Positions 27,634-36,728 of a stretch of DNA of 64,000 bases are shown one piece after another. The stretch is from assembly GCA_026708115.1 (NCBI GenBank), contig JAPOVL010000021.1:62001-126000 (forward strand). The letters run 5' to 3'. The position numbers were made by a program, and so were the translations under genes. The stretch is from Chloroflexota bacterium (lineage in GTDB: Bacteria; Chloroflexota; Anaerolineae; Aggregatilineales; Phototrophicaceae). The notes beneath the pieces are model-generated. The model searched no databases. It saw nothing but the letters and a program-made list of their open reading frames with translations, and was not told where the DNA came from. The first letter of the stretch is position 1, and every line of letters starts with the position of its first letter.

Positions 27634-29010
27634 ATGATTGAACAGCCAAGTCCACAGGAATACCTCGATGACATGCATGCCATCGGGATTCCGCGTCTGT
27701 TCCAATCGTATATTGACACGCGCGAGCGCGCTGCTGGCATCCGCCGGGCGCGGCAAGAGCTCGGCAGGCTGCATACCGAATTGACCCAGCATCGTGACAA
27801 TCTCGGCGCATCGAACGGCGCGCTGTCCCCCGAAGAAATCAGGAAGATGTCTTCCCCGCTCAATCTACTGCTGCTCTTGCACGAGCAGCTCTTGGGCGAA
27901 GTCAATGATCTGGAGCATAGTCTCAGCAACGGTAAGCCCTTGCCCTATAGTTTCCGCTTTGGCCAGCATATCTTCGGCGATGAAGGCTCGGGCGAATGGT
28001 ATATCGGCAGCCAGCAGCAATTTGAAGAATGGGGACGCATTCAGCAGTTCAAGAGGCGGCTGGACGCCCTGCGCGTGCAAGGGCAGCCGCTGCGAGAACA
28101 GCTCGGTACCATCCGCGCCAATCTGGAAGGGCTTGGCGAGAAGCATCAAAAGACACAGCAGAAGATCGATAAGCGCCGCACCCGTATTTTTGTGATGCGC
28201 CGGCTGGGTATGTTGGCGATCTTGGCGTGCGCCAGCGGCGCTGTGGGCATTCACTATTTCAACAGCTTTCGCAACTTCAGTCTGGTCGCTTTTGGACTGG
28301 CAGGGGCTTGCTTGCTCTTGATGCCGATCGTGATCGCCAATTGGAAAGATCCTCGCACACGGCTCAATTCCCGCAGGCGCAAGCTGGAAAGCGAAATGCG
28401 CGATCTGCAATACGAAGGCAACCAGTTTCATCAGCGCTATCAGCCTCTCGAATTGCAGATCAAAGCCCTGGAAGTGCACTACAACCGTATGATGGATTCA
28501 TGGCAAACCGCGAGACTGGTTAAGCAGCGCCTTGATAGCTTCATCGGCGAGGCCCAGCCTTTGCGAGAACGTGTCAACGAGATTAGGTCCGAGTTGGAGG
28601 GCTTGCGCCAGCAGCGTGACAAGCTGCAACGAAAGCTGGACCGGCGACAAAAGCGCGGCGCCTTTTTCCGCCGTATGCTGCTCCATGTCATGTTGGTTGT
28701 CGCCAGCGGCGCGGGCGGCTTTTATCTCCACTACACCGGCCATGTAGATTACGCTTCGCTGGTCTATGGATTGGGGGCATTCTTCATTTTGCTGGTCCCG
28801 TTGGCTTATATCGACTGGAAGAACCGTGATATGAAGCTGGAGTCAAAATTGCGCCAGGTCGAAACCAAAATGCGTCAGTTGCAGACCGAAGGCAAGCAAG
28901 TGATGAAGCGCTACCATCCCCTGGAGTTGCAGATCAAAACCCTGATCGCGCAGTACAAGCGCTTGCGGGCCGGCATCGAAAACCTGCCCGAATCCGAAGC
29001 GCTCATCTGA
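27634..29010 (+). CDS. Internally duplicated coiled-coil membrane protein, function unknown
   Basis: 458 residues. Residues 151-286 and 308-447 are two copies of one unit: QPLRE start, a charged coiled coil, a hydrophobic hairpin of two membrane segments (about 190-235 and 348-393), then W-K-[DN]-R, a second coiled coil and the ending RY-[QH]-PLELQIK-[AT]-L. The N-terminal 150 residues are also mostly helical. ATG 27634 is chosen because GCGGGG precedes it; a TTG at 27601 is in frame. I do not recognise a family. Both units predict long rods on the same side of the membrane, suggesting a structural or tethering role. Confidence 0.6.
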   Translation: MIEQPSPQEYLDDMHAIGIPRLFQSYIDTRERAAGIRRARQELGRLHTELTQHRDNLGASNGALSPEEIRKMSSPLNLLLLLHEQLLGEVNDLEHSLSNGKPLPYSFRFGQHIFGDEGSGEWYIGSQQQFEEWGRIQQFKRRLDALRVQGQPLREQLGTIRANLEGLGEKHQKTQQKIDKRRTRIFVMRRLGMLAILACASGAVGIHYFNSFRNFSLVAFGLAGACLLLMPIVIANWKDPRTRLNSRRRKLESEMRDLQYEGNQFHQRYQPLELQIKALEVHYNRMMDSWQTARLVKQRLDSFIGEAQPLRERVNEIRSELEGLRQQRDKLQRKLDRRQKRGAFFRRMLLHVMLVVASGAGGFYLHYTGHVDYASLVYGLGAFFILLVPLAYIDWKNRDMKLESKLRQVETKMRQLQTEGKQVMKRYHPLELQIKTLIAQYKRLRAGIENLPESEALI

Positions 29011-29014
29011 TCCT

Positions 29015-29099
29015 GTTTACGTATACCGGTCGCTCATGCGACGAGAACACCTACGATTTTGCGTGAGCGGGATAGACCTTTTCGCTGCCGCCGAGCGGC
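29015..29099 (+). repeat. Dispersed ~86-bp intergenic repeat, copy 2
   Basis: Begins GTTTACGTATACC, followed by the hairpin GTCGC-TCAT-GCGAC, then GATTTTGCGTGAGCG and the final TTCGCTGCCGCCGAGCGGC. It fills the gap between two convergent genes. Confidence 0.75.
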
Positions 29100-29100
29100 A

Positions 29101-30297
29101 TCAACTCGGCCGGGCGGGATTGATGCGATAGATTGTCCCCGAATAATCGACAACGTAAATCTCGCCGGCTTCATCTTCGCCGAAACTGCTGATCGCCCAT
29201 CCCGGATTTGCGAATTCCTCCGCCCGCCAATTCAGGTCGGTGTCGCGGTACATCGCCCACATCCGGCCAGTGCAGTAATCTCCAAACAGGTAAACAGCCT
29301 CCAGCTGCGGGATCGCGCTGCCACGATAGACATAACCGCCCGTTATCGAACAGCCCAGCGAATGTGAGTACTCGAATACTGGCGGGACGTGATCCCTTGC
29401 GCTGCCGCCCGCGAACAGCCGCGTCCCTTCCCAGACATTCCATCCATAATTTTCGCCGCCGCGGCTGTCGGCCGGCTGAAAATTGACTTCTTCCAGAAGA
29501 CTTTGCCCCACATCCGCCAGGTACATGTCCCCGGTAGCGCGATCAAAGCTGAAGCGCCAGACGTTCCGCAGTCCATAAGCCCAAATCTCGTCCAGCGCCG
29601 AATCGTCCCCCACGAAGGGATTATCCGCCGGTATCGCATAAGGCAGGGCGCCGTCAACGTCAATGCGAATGATTGACCCCAGCAGCAGGCGCCGGTTTTG
29701 CCCCGCGCCCAAGGGGTCATTGGCCGAGCCCCCGTCTCCTAAGGATATATATAGGTACCCGTCCGGACCAAATTCGATATGCCCGCCGTTGTGATTGGCA
29801 TAAGGCTGCAGCAACTGAAATATGATCCCCCCGCTGCCGGCGTCGGCGATATCTGCGTTGCTAAGGGACACGTGATAGCCAGCGACGACCGTAGTGCCGC
29901 TGCGGTCGGTATAGTTTACGAAAAAACGACCATTGGAGGCATACTCCGGGTGAAAAGCCAGACCCAGCAAGCCTTGTTCGCTATAAGGACGGTTCGCCGT
30001 TCCCGTAATCAGGCCGGAAATATCGAGAAAAGGCTGCTCCGCTCGAACGCCATCTTTTATGATCCATACCTTGCCGGTTTGTTCCACGACAAAGAGGCGC
30101 TCGCTGCCATCGTCCGCGTGTGTCACGAATAGCGGGCGATTGAATCCGCCGGCAACTGGGCTGAATACGACCTCATCCGCGCTGGGCGCGGCATCGCGCG
30201 CAATCATCGCTTCTTCCGCTTCTTCCGCTTCTTGGGCCAGGCTGGAGCCCAGGCACAGGACAAGAATAATCAACATTGCAATCCGAGGGTTCTTCAT
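29101..30297 (-). CDS. PQQ-dependent sugar dehydrogenase-like (GSDH family) exported protein
   Basis: 398 residues with an N-terminal signal peptide (residues 1-21) and the six-bladed propeller of the glucose/sorbosone dehydrogenase family. Markers include RPLFVTHADDGSERLFVVEQ, GLLGLAFHPEY, HNGGHIEFGPDGYLYISLGDGG (with the catalytic-type His) and GENYGWNVWEG. Soluble members oxidise sugars with PQQ and calcium in the periplasm or outside the cell. Several homologues do not use sugars, so the substrate is open. Divergent from the ABC binding-protein gene. Confidence 0.82.
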   Translation of the reverse strand: MKNPRIAMLIILVLCLGSSLAQEAEEAEEAMIARDAAPSADEVVFSPVAGGFNRPLFVTHADDGSERLFVVEQTGKVWIIKDGVRAEQPFLDISGLITGTANRPYSEQGLLGLAFHPEYASNGRFFVNYTDRSGTTVVAGYHVSLSNADIADAGSGGIIFQLLQPYANHNGGHIEFGPDGYLYISLGDGGSANDPLGAGQNRRLLLGSIIRIDVDGALPYAIPADNPFVGDDSALDEIWAYGLRNVWRFSFDRATGDMYLADVGQSLLEEVNFQPADSRGGENYGWNVWEGTRLFAGGSARDHVPPVFEYSHSLGCSITGGYVYRGSAIPQLEAVYLFGDYCTGRMWAMYRDTDLNWRAEEFANPGWAISSFGEDEAGEIYVVDYSGTIYRINPARPS

Positions 30298-30378
30298 CGC
30301 AGCCCCTTTGCATCAAAATGATGGATTGTGTTATGCTCTTTATGATCGTATTGTTCCAATTAGTAAAGGGCAAATCAG

Positions 30379-32022
30379 ATGAAGAGGCGTGTTTTTTTCG
30401 TACTATTACTCTTGACGATCATGATTCCCGCTTATGCTCAAGATGGCGCCGTTCTCCTGCGCAGCACCTTGACCGGTGATATTTCCAATCTTAACCCAAT
30501 TTTTTCTTCTGACAGCGCTTCAATTGATGTTGGCTCGTTTTTGTGGAGGGGGCTGTTTGAGACTGATCCACAGACAGCTTTGCCGATTCCGGACTTGGCT
30601 ACATGGGAGATTTCTGAAGACGGGATGACCTATACCTTCAGCATCCGCGACGACGCCAATTGGAGTGATGGCGCGCCTATCACATCGGCCGATGTTGATT
30701 TTACCTATCGGGCCATCAGCGCCCCGGACATCCCTTCTCCGCGCAAAGGGAATGTTGAGCTGATTGATAGCATCAATATCATTGATGACAAGACATTTGA
30801 AGTTGTGCTTGCGGCATCCAATTGTACGGTTTGGGGGAACACATTTGGCGCGCTGACGCCGCTTCCTTCTCATGTATTTGCCGATGATTTCAGCGATCTG
30901 GTGGAAAATGCTTTTAATACCGAGCCCAATGTGACCAGTGGCCCCTATGTCGTGGACGAATGGCAGCCAGATGAGTTTATTCGTCTGCGGGAAAATCCCG
31001 ACTTTTATGGTGGCGACCCGCAAATCCCAACTATATTCAATCGCGTTTTGGTGGATACAACGATTCAAAACCAGTCGCTGCTCACGGGCGAGGTTGACTA
31101 CGTATTCATGTATCCCGATCAATTGGAACAACTAGGCGGACCCGATTTCCTCATTCCGCATGTGTTCTCTTTGAACAATACGCCAATGCTCATCATGAAT
31201 TGGGCCGATAGCGCCAATCCACAGAACGCCTACGATGAAGCAGGCAATCTGATTGAGCAAGATCCGAATCCGTTTTTCGGCGATGTGCGCGTCCGCCAAG
31301 CGGTCGCGATGGGCTACGACAAGGATGCCGTCTTGCAAACCTTGGGTCCGGGTGGCGGCGCTCGCGCCGCGGGTCCAGTCACGCCTTCCTTCGCCTGGGC
31401 AGTCGCCGACGATGTGACCGGCTACGAATACAATCCGGCGCGCGCGGCTGAACTGCTGGATGAAGCCGGCTGGATCATGAATGAGGAGACCGGTATCCGA
31501 GAAAAAGACGGCCTCGCCTTTGAAGTCGACTTGCTCTATGCCGAATTAGTCGATCTCTATACCAATATCGCCTTGATCGCTCAAGATCAGCTCGGCGATA
31601 TTGGCATCAAGCTCAATGTCTCCATCATGGAATGGAGCGCCTACCTGACGGATGTTTTGCTGTCGCAGAAGTTCGATATAACAATTGTCGGTTTTGGCGG
31701 CGGGACCGAAGTGGATGGCATCGCATACAACATCTTGCTAAGCGAAAACGATGTTGCCGGTTCCGGCTTTAACCTGACATCCTACGTCAACCCGCGGGTT
31801 GATGAATTGCTCAAACAAGGCAGAACATTGGCCGGATGCGATGCCGATATGCGTGCCGAGATCTACCGCGAGTTGCAAAGGATTGTCTATGAAGAGGTCG
31901 CCTATGACTTCACCGTTGTCACCAACCAGGTTCATGTGATGAATAGCCGCGTCACCAACTTCGAGCCCGGTCCCTGGAATTCGGCCTGGCAGATCCCAAC
32001 TTGGGGTATCACAGACGGCTAG
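30379..32022 (+). CDS. ABC transporter substrate-binding protein, peptide/nickel family 5
   Basis: 547 residues with a signal peptide (MKRRVFFVLLLLTIMIPAYAQ) and the DppA/OppA-type fold: LNPIFSSDSAS at the start, WSDGAPITSADVDFTYRAI, and RVRQAVAMGYDKDAVLQ in the hinge lobe. It would capture a peptide or similar ligand outside the membrane. The cognate permease genes lie immediately downstream on the opposite strand, and no ATPase gene is present in the window. A terminator follows the stop. Confidence 0.88.
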   Translation: MKRRVFFVLLLLTIMIPAYAQDGAVLLRSTLTGDISNLNPIFSSDSASIDVGSFLWRGLFETDPQTALPIPDLATWEISEDGMTYTFSIRDDANWSDGAPITSADVDFTYRAISAPDIPSPRKGNVELIDSINIIDDKTFEVVLAASNCTVWGNTFGALTPLPSHVFADDFSDLVENAFNTEPNVTSGPYVVDEWQPDEFIRLRENPDFYGGDPQIPTIFNRVLVDTTIQNQSLLTGEVDYVFMYPDQLEQLGGPDFLIPHVFSLNNTPMLIMNWADSANPQNAYDEAGNLIEQDPNPFFGDVRVRQAVAMGYDKDAVLQTLGPGGGARAAGPVTPSFAWAVADDVTGYEYNPARAAELLDEAGWIMNEETGIREKDGLAFEVDLLYAELVDLYTNIALIAQDQLGDIGIKLNVSIMEWSAYLTDVLLSQKFDITIVGFGGGTEVDGIAYNILLSENDVAGSGFNLTSYVNPRVDELLKQGRTLAGCDADMRAEIYRELQRIVYEEVAYDFTVVTNQVHVMNSRVTNFEPGPWNSAWQIPTWGITDG

Positions 32023-32055
32023 AACCTGCCACAGCCGATTATAAGCTGACTAGCG

Positions 32056-32090
32056 CAAGCGCATATCATCATGGTATGCGCTTGTCTTGT
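32056..32090 (+). terminator. Terminator after the ABC substrate-binding protein
   Basis: Perfect 10-bp stem CAAGCGCATA/TATGCGCTTG (32056-32065 with 32075-32084) followed by TCTTGTTT. Confidence 0.7.
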
Positions 32091-33020
32091 TTACCGCCGT
32101 ATCCACGGGTCGAGCGCGTCCCGCAAGCCATCGCCAACCAAATAAAAGCACAATACAGTGACGGTAATGAGCATGCCGGGCCAAACGACCAAATGCGGTC
32201 CGGTTACAAAATAAGTGCGGGCGGTCGTTAGCATATTCCCCCAAGAAGGTATCGGCGGCTGTACGCCCAACCCGAGAAAACTCAAGCCCGACTCAATCAA
32301 TATCAAGGTGCCTGCGTTGATGGTCAAGGCGACAATAATGATGGGCAATACGTTCGGGAATAGATGAAAAACGGCAATCCGCCAAGCCGGCGCGCCCATC
32401 GCATGAGCCGCCAGGATGTAATCCCGCTCTTTTAGCGCAATGACTTCGCCGCGTACCAATCGACAACTGCCAATCCAGCCCAGCACACCTAGTATTATCA
32501 ACAGAACCGCGGGCGACGCCGAAAAAATCGTCGAAACCAGAATCAACAGAAATAATTGCGGGATAGAGGCCAAAGTGTTGATGATCCACATGATGAACTC
32601 GTCAACGACCCCTCCGTAATACCCAGCAAGAATGCCGACAACGACGCCGATTGTAATGGAAAGGAAGCTCGCCAAATAGGCAATCCCGAATGAAACCCTG
32701 CCCCCATACAGCAGCCGTATCAACTGATCGCGTCCCAGTTGGTCGGCCCCTAGGAGATGGTTGTTCTCCCCAGGCGCGGCATAGCGGTCGAGCACGTTGG
32801 TGCTATTGGAATCGAAGCCGGTCCAATCCTCTACCAGCGGCGGCAATACAATACAGCCAATCGTCAACAATAATAATACGCTCATTGACAAGATGGTTAG
32901 CTTGTCACGCAATAGCGAGCGCAGCGCATCTTCCCAAAATGAGCGGGAGCGCGTCGCGGCAGCCAACAAGCTCGCTTCCGACTGTTTTGGACTGCGGTAT
33001 TGCGATCCGCCTCGCCTCAT
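32091..33020 (-). CDS. ABC transporter permease, DppC type
   Basis: About 309 residues with an N-terminal segment and five further membrane helices. DppC/OppC features: LLGADQLGRDQLIRLLYGGR near residue 94 and the EAA loop ALKERDYILAAHAMGAPAWRI near residue 197. ATG 33020 overlaps the TGA of the upstream permease (TGATG), so the two are translationally coupled; a TTG one codon earlier is possible. It pairs with the DppB-type permease to form the membrane channel. Confidence 0.88.
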   Translation of the reverse strand: MRRGGSQYRSPKQSEASLLAAATRSRSFWEDALRSLLRDKLTILSMSVLLLLTIGCIVLPPLVEDWTGFDSNSTNVLDRYAAPGENNHLLGADQLGRDQLIRLLYGGRVSFGIAYLASFLSITIGVVVGILAGYYGGVVDEFIMWIINTLASIPQLFLLILVSTIFSASPAVLLIILGVLGWIGSCRLVRGEVIALKERDYILAAHAMGAPAWRIAVFHLFPNVLPIIIVALTINAGTLILIESGLSFLGLGVQPPIPSWGNMLTTARTYFVTGPHLVVWPGMLITVTVLCFYLVGDGLRDALDPWIRR

Positions 33021-34063
33021 CAAACTAAACTTTCCGCGTCAAATCGAACCCGTGGGTCTATCCAGGAATAAAACACATCGGATGTCAGATTGCCGAAGAC
33101 ATAAAGAATTGCGCCTAGAACGACCGTCCCCATGACCACGGGGTAATCCCGCTGGCTCACTGCATTGACCGCCATCCTGCCTAATCCTGGCCAACTGAAA
33201 ACTTGTTCAATGATGACCGCGCCGCTGAGCAAAAATCCCAGTGTTGGACCAATCAAGGTAGCGACCGGCATCAGCGCGTTGCGCGTCACGTGCCGAACAT
33301 ATATTTGATGGTCCTGGAGACCTTTGGATCGCGCAGTGCGGACATAGTCCAGGCTCAATACTTCAAGTACTTGTGTGCGCGTATAACGAGAAATGGCCGC
33401 GATCGTCCCCAGCGACAGCACCAGCACCGGCATAACCATATGTCTGATTCTGTCCCCAAGGTCAAATGCATCGCTGCTTCGGGTGACGTCTTGCATGCCG
33501 GACATGGGCAAGATGCCAAGTCGCACGCTGAATAACATAATTAACAACAAGCCCAACCAAAAGCTGGGCACAGCGTTTCCTATGACCGAAATCACTCGCG
33601 CGAATTGGTCAAAGATCCCTCGATGATCGATCGCTGCCAAGACCCCGATGCCAATCCCCAGCAGATAGCCGACAACGGCGGCGGACAGGGTCAATTGAAG
33701 CGTGGCGGAGACCCGTTCCAACAGCATCTCCGTGACGGGTCGTCTTTTTTGGATTGATTGCCCTAGGTCTCCGCGTAGAAAACCTTGCCGTGTGCCGTAA
33801 AAATCGCCCTCGCCATCCGCATCGACGTCAATCTGCGCCCAATCATTGCCGATTAACCAATAGACATATTGGGTCAAAGCCGGCTGATCCAAGCCTAGTT
33901 GGCGCCGCAATTGTTCCGTGGCTTCAGGTGTGGCGTCTGGATTGAACATGATCAGCGAAATGGGATCGCCGGGTGTGGCTTGCATCAGCAGAAATGCGAC
34001 AATTGTCACCCCGAATAAGGTTGGAATGGCTTGGATTGACCGCCGCATCAGATGTCTTGTCAT
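33020..34063 (-). CDS. ABC transporter permease, DppB type
   Basis: 347 residues, DppB/OppB type. It starts with MTRHLMRRSIQAIPTLFGV, which fits the conserved N-terminal helix, so ATG 34063 is preferred to an earlier start at 34183. The EAA loop reads VRTARSKGLQDHQIYVRHVTRNAL, and the LSGAVIIEQVFSWPGLGRM motif is present. An insertion of about 20 residues (NDWAQIDVDADGEGDFYGT) lies in the first periplasmic loop. Coupled to the DppC-type gene. The ATPases are encoded elsewhere or absent. Confidence 0.87.
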   Translation of the reverse strand: MTRHLMRRSIQAIPTLFGVTIVAFLLMQATPGDPISLIMFNPDATPEATEQLRRQLGLDQPALTQYVYWLIGNDWAQIDVDADGEGDFYGTRQGFLRGDLGQSIQKRRPVTEMLLERVSATLQLTLSAAVVGYLLGIGIGVLAAIDHRGIFDQFARVISVIGNAVPSFWLGLLLIMLFSVRLGILPMSGMQDVTRSSDAFDLGDRIRHMVMPVLVLSLGTIAAISRYTRTQVLEVLSLDYVRTARSKGLQDHQIYVRHVTRNALMPVATLIGPTLGFLLSGAVIIEQVFSWPGLGRMAVNAVSQRDYPVVMGTVVLGAILYVFGNLTSDVFYSWIDPRVRFDAESLV

Positions 34064-34197
34064 TGCCAATCGCGCCCCTGCAAATTCAACAAGACAACAT
34101 ACCGCTTTCTTGGAATGAGCCTGCAAACAGGAGTTATTGCGTCGTTTTTGCTTCGCTCGAAGAAGCGCCCGCCAAGCGCGCAAACCCGTTCATTCAT

Positions 34198-36591
34198 TTA
34201 CGGTCTGCCGGGCTGGCTTCTGGCCAGGCGCATCAACATTGCCTGATTGTTGGCGCGCTCCGGCGCGTCGATCCGTTCGTCACCATGAATCAATTTCAGA
34301 CAGCGGATCAAATGTGTCTCGATGATGAGTTGGCTGCGCGTGCGCGACTTCAGCCAGCTCTCGCCCCAGATTTCGGCCGCCACGCTGATGCAGTGCAAGG
34401 ACTGCTCGGAAAGGCTTTGATCCAGCCGGCTCGGCAGCAATTCGTCGATCAACTGCCAGCGCATGTCTTGCCATTTCCCGGCCGCGATAATTGCCCCGGC
34501 GAACAGCGCCACATTGCGCCAGCGCGCATAATCATGGCAGAGCAGGGCCACGACATTTTCTGGGAACATCCATCCTTCCGCGCTTTGCGCCCGCAGCCCG
34601 GCCGGCATGTCGCACTCATCGTAAAATTCCAGCAGCGCGCAGGCGGCCAGGTATTCTTGAATTGTCAAATGCGGGAAGCGGTACAGGTTCGGCGAATCCG
34701 CTACCAGAATGCCGTTTCGGGTCGCCAGGTATTCCAGCACGTCTTCGATGCCGGCGCCCAGGCCTCCGCCTTGCGACTGTTGCTGCATCAATTTGTCCAG
34801 CAGCCGCGCGCGATCAATAATCGTCGGATAGCGCTGATAGCTCTTCTGTTCCGTATGCAGCTCGAAGGCGATCAGTTTTAGCGCCGCGCGCATCCGGTCC
34901 AGATTGATGTTGGCGAGCTTCTCGTGCAGCTTGTCCGCCGGCGACGGGATATTCCAGCGATCGAGCAGCTCGACCGTATGCTCATATAATTCGGCGCGCT
35001 TGTCCGGCAACTGTTTGTAATCTTCGTGAATCAGCGTCAGCAGCGCCAGCATCAGCGGCTGCCGAGCCAGCGGCCACAGCGCGCGATTCTCTCTGATGGC
35101 TTTGTATAGGTCTGCCGCCATTGCTTGGGACTGTTTTGCCGCCACCGCCCTCCCGCCCAGCGCGCTGGGACGGTTTTCCGCCATGTTGGCGTACCAGCGC
35201 TCAATATAAGTCTTGACCTGGTTCCAGGTGAAGGGCGCCAGTTCCGCGGAAGCGAATCGCTCCGACAAGCGCCAGCGCGAATCGCGGCGATAGGCATAAG
35301 TCCGGCTCGTTACGATCACGCGGCAACTGGGAAAGCGATCCGCCCAGTTTTCGATTATGCGCTGCAAGATGATACGATCTTCGGCTTCGTATACTTCGTC
35401 CAGCCCGTCCAATACCAGCAGGCTGCCGTGTGTGGGCACCTCGGTCTGCGTCAGATAGGCTTCGAGGTGATCGCCCAGGTTGCCCGTGCTCCGCTTGACG
35501 TATTGCAAGAGATTCTCTGAAGAACTTTCCGCCAGCGAACTGGGAAACAAATCCTCGCTATTGCAAAAATCGCGCAAGCTCGCGTAGATGGGCAAGATCG
35601 GCCCATGGATCCAGGACGCGCCCAACATCTCCAATCCCTTGACCTTGTCCTGGCGTTCAGCGCGGGGATCACAGGCGTATGCCAGCGCCGTCACGATGAA
35701 CCGGCACAGCGAACTCTTGCCAGTTCCGGCGGCGCCGGTAATCACGATCAGCGCATGAGCGGAAATCACCTCAAAGACGGACTCGCGCACATAGCCCATA
35801 TCTTTTTCAATCGCTTGATAGCGGCGCGCGTTCAGCTCTTCTATGCCAACCGAATGGAACGAACGCTGGTCCGTCCAGATGTCAACCGGCGTATACAACT
35901 GATGCAGCATGGCCGGACTATGATGTTGCGAGGCGGGGTGGATGGTCGTGGTCGGGATGTTCCATTCGCTGCGCACTGCCGCCAGATAATTCTTTAGCGC
36001 TGCCTTGCTGCCGGTGTAATGCTCGGCGACGATGTTGACATCCTGGCCGGCGAAGATCACATGCCCCCCGGCCGATATCGAGCCGGCTTGCACGCGCACC
36101 GCCGAGGGATAGTTGAGGTTGTCGCGCATCGTCTCCAGCAAATTGCGCGCGAACTGAATCGCCATCGTGCCCTGATTCGCCGAGCCGTCCAATCCCCCTG
36201 TCGCCACGATCAGCCAGTCCAGACCGACCAGTTCATCGCTGCGCAGGTTCTCCGGCGCCAATTCCTTGCCCGCCAGATCTTCCGCAGTGCGCGTATAGTC
36301 GCGGTCGCGGTAAATCTCTGTCAGGCGCTTGCTGAGCGGCGCGCTGTAGCGGAATTGCTTCAGCAGACGGCGCAGTAGATTGAGCTTGGTCTGCGGGTTT
36401 GGCACGACCGGCGTCAAGACCATCATCACCAGTTTTTGATAGGCGTTGTCCAAGGTGGAATTGTCAGCCACTTGTTTCAGGCTTCGCCAATTCGCCTGTA
36501 CATATTTCCGCCAGCTTGTTGAAGACGTGATAAGCGCTTGACTGCGAGGCTGCCGCTCAACTGCTGCGATGGCTCTTTGCGCTCGATTCAT
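34198..36591 (-). CDS. NACHT-type STAND NTPase (NLR-like) with N-terminal GHVIFAGQD motif
   Basis: 797 residues. A helical N-terminus (1-165) is followed by a short predicted beta segment (about 171-194) containing GHVIFAGQD, then the NACHT NTPase with Walker A GAAGTGKS (286-293) and Walker B LLVLDGLDE (391-399). A sensor Arg lies in the VTSRTYAYRR stretch, and the C-terminus is helical. NACHT proteins are ligand-gated oligomerising switches; many bacterial ones act in phage defence. The short beta motif recurs in the small protein encoded just upstream (29-37 of that protein), so the pair may signal by homotypic contact. No HEAT, TPR or WD40 sensor is obvious at the C-terminus. Family assignment is firm; the immune role is inference. 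Confidence 0.82.
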   Translation of the reverse strand: MNRAQRAIAAVERQPRSQALITSSTSWRKYVQANWRSLKQVADNSTLDNAYQKLVMMVLTPVVPNPQTKLNLLRRLLKQFRYSAPLSKRLTEIYRDRDYTRTAEDLAGKELAPENLRSDELVGLDWLIVATGGLDGSANQGTMAIQFARNLLETMRDNLNYPSAVRVQAGSISAGGHVIFAGQDVNIVAEHYTGSKAALKNYLAAVRSEWNIPTTTIHPASQHHSPAMLHQLYTPVDIWTDQRSFHSVGIEELNARRYQAIEKDMGYVRESVFEVISAHALIVITGAAGTGKSSLCRFIVTALAYACDPRAERQDKVKGLEMLGASWIHGPILPIYASLRDFCNSEDLFPSSLAESSSENLLQYVKRSTGNLGDHLEAYLTQTEVPTHGSLLVLDGLDEVYEAEDRIILQRIIENWADRFPSCRVIVTSRTYAYRRDSRWRLSERFASAELAPFTWNQVKTYIERWYANMAENRPSALGGRAVAAKQSQAMAADLYKAIRENRALWPLARQPLMLALLTLIHEDYKQLPDKRAELYEHTVELLDRWNIPSPADKLHEKLANINLDRMRAALKLIAFELHTEQKSYQRYPTIIDRARLLDKLMQQQSQGGGLGAGIEDVLEYLATRNGILVADSPNLYRFPHLTIQEYLAACALLEFYDECDMPAGLRAQSAEGWMFPENVVALLCHDYARWRNVALFAGAIIAAGKWQDMRWQLIDELLPSRLDQSLSEQSLHCISVAAEIWGESWLKSRTRSQLIIETHLIRCLKLIHGDERIDAPERANNQAMLMRLARSQPGRP

Positions 36592-36621
36592 AGGGACTCG
36601 GCTTTATTGATCCCGGGAACT

Positions 36622-36707
36622 GTTTACGTAAACCGCGTCGCTCAAGCGACGAGAAAGCTTACTATTTTGCGTGAGCGCGGCAGAACTTTTCGCTGCCGCC
36701 GAGCGGC
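36622..36707 (+). repeat. Dispersed ~86-bp intergenic repeat, copy 3
   Basis: Begins with palindrome GTTTACGTAAAC (36622-36633), then hairpin CGTCGC-TCAA-GCGACG, TATTTTGCGTGAGCGCGGCAG and the GCCGCCGAGCGGC end. CGGCAG/CTGCCG can form a second stem. It lies between the two genes of the NACHT pair. Confidence 0.75.
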
Positions 36708-36728
36708 TTTCTATGCGCGGGCCAGCTG

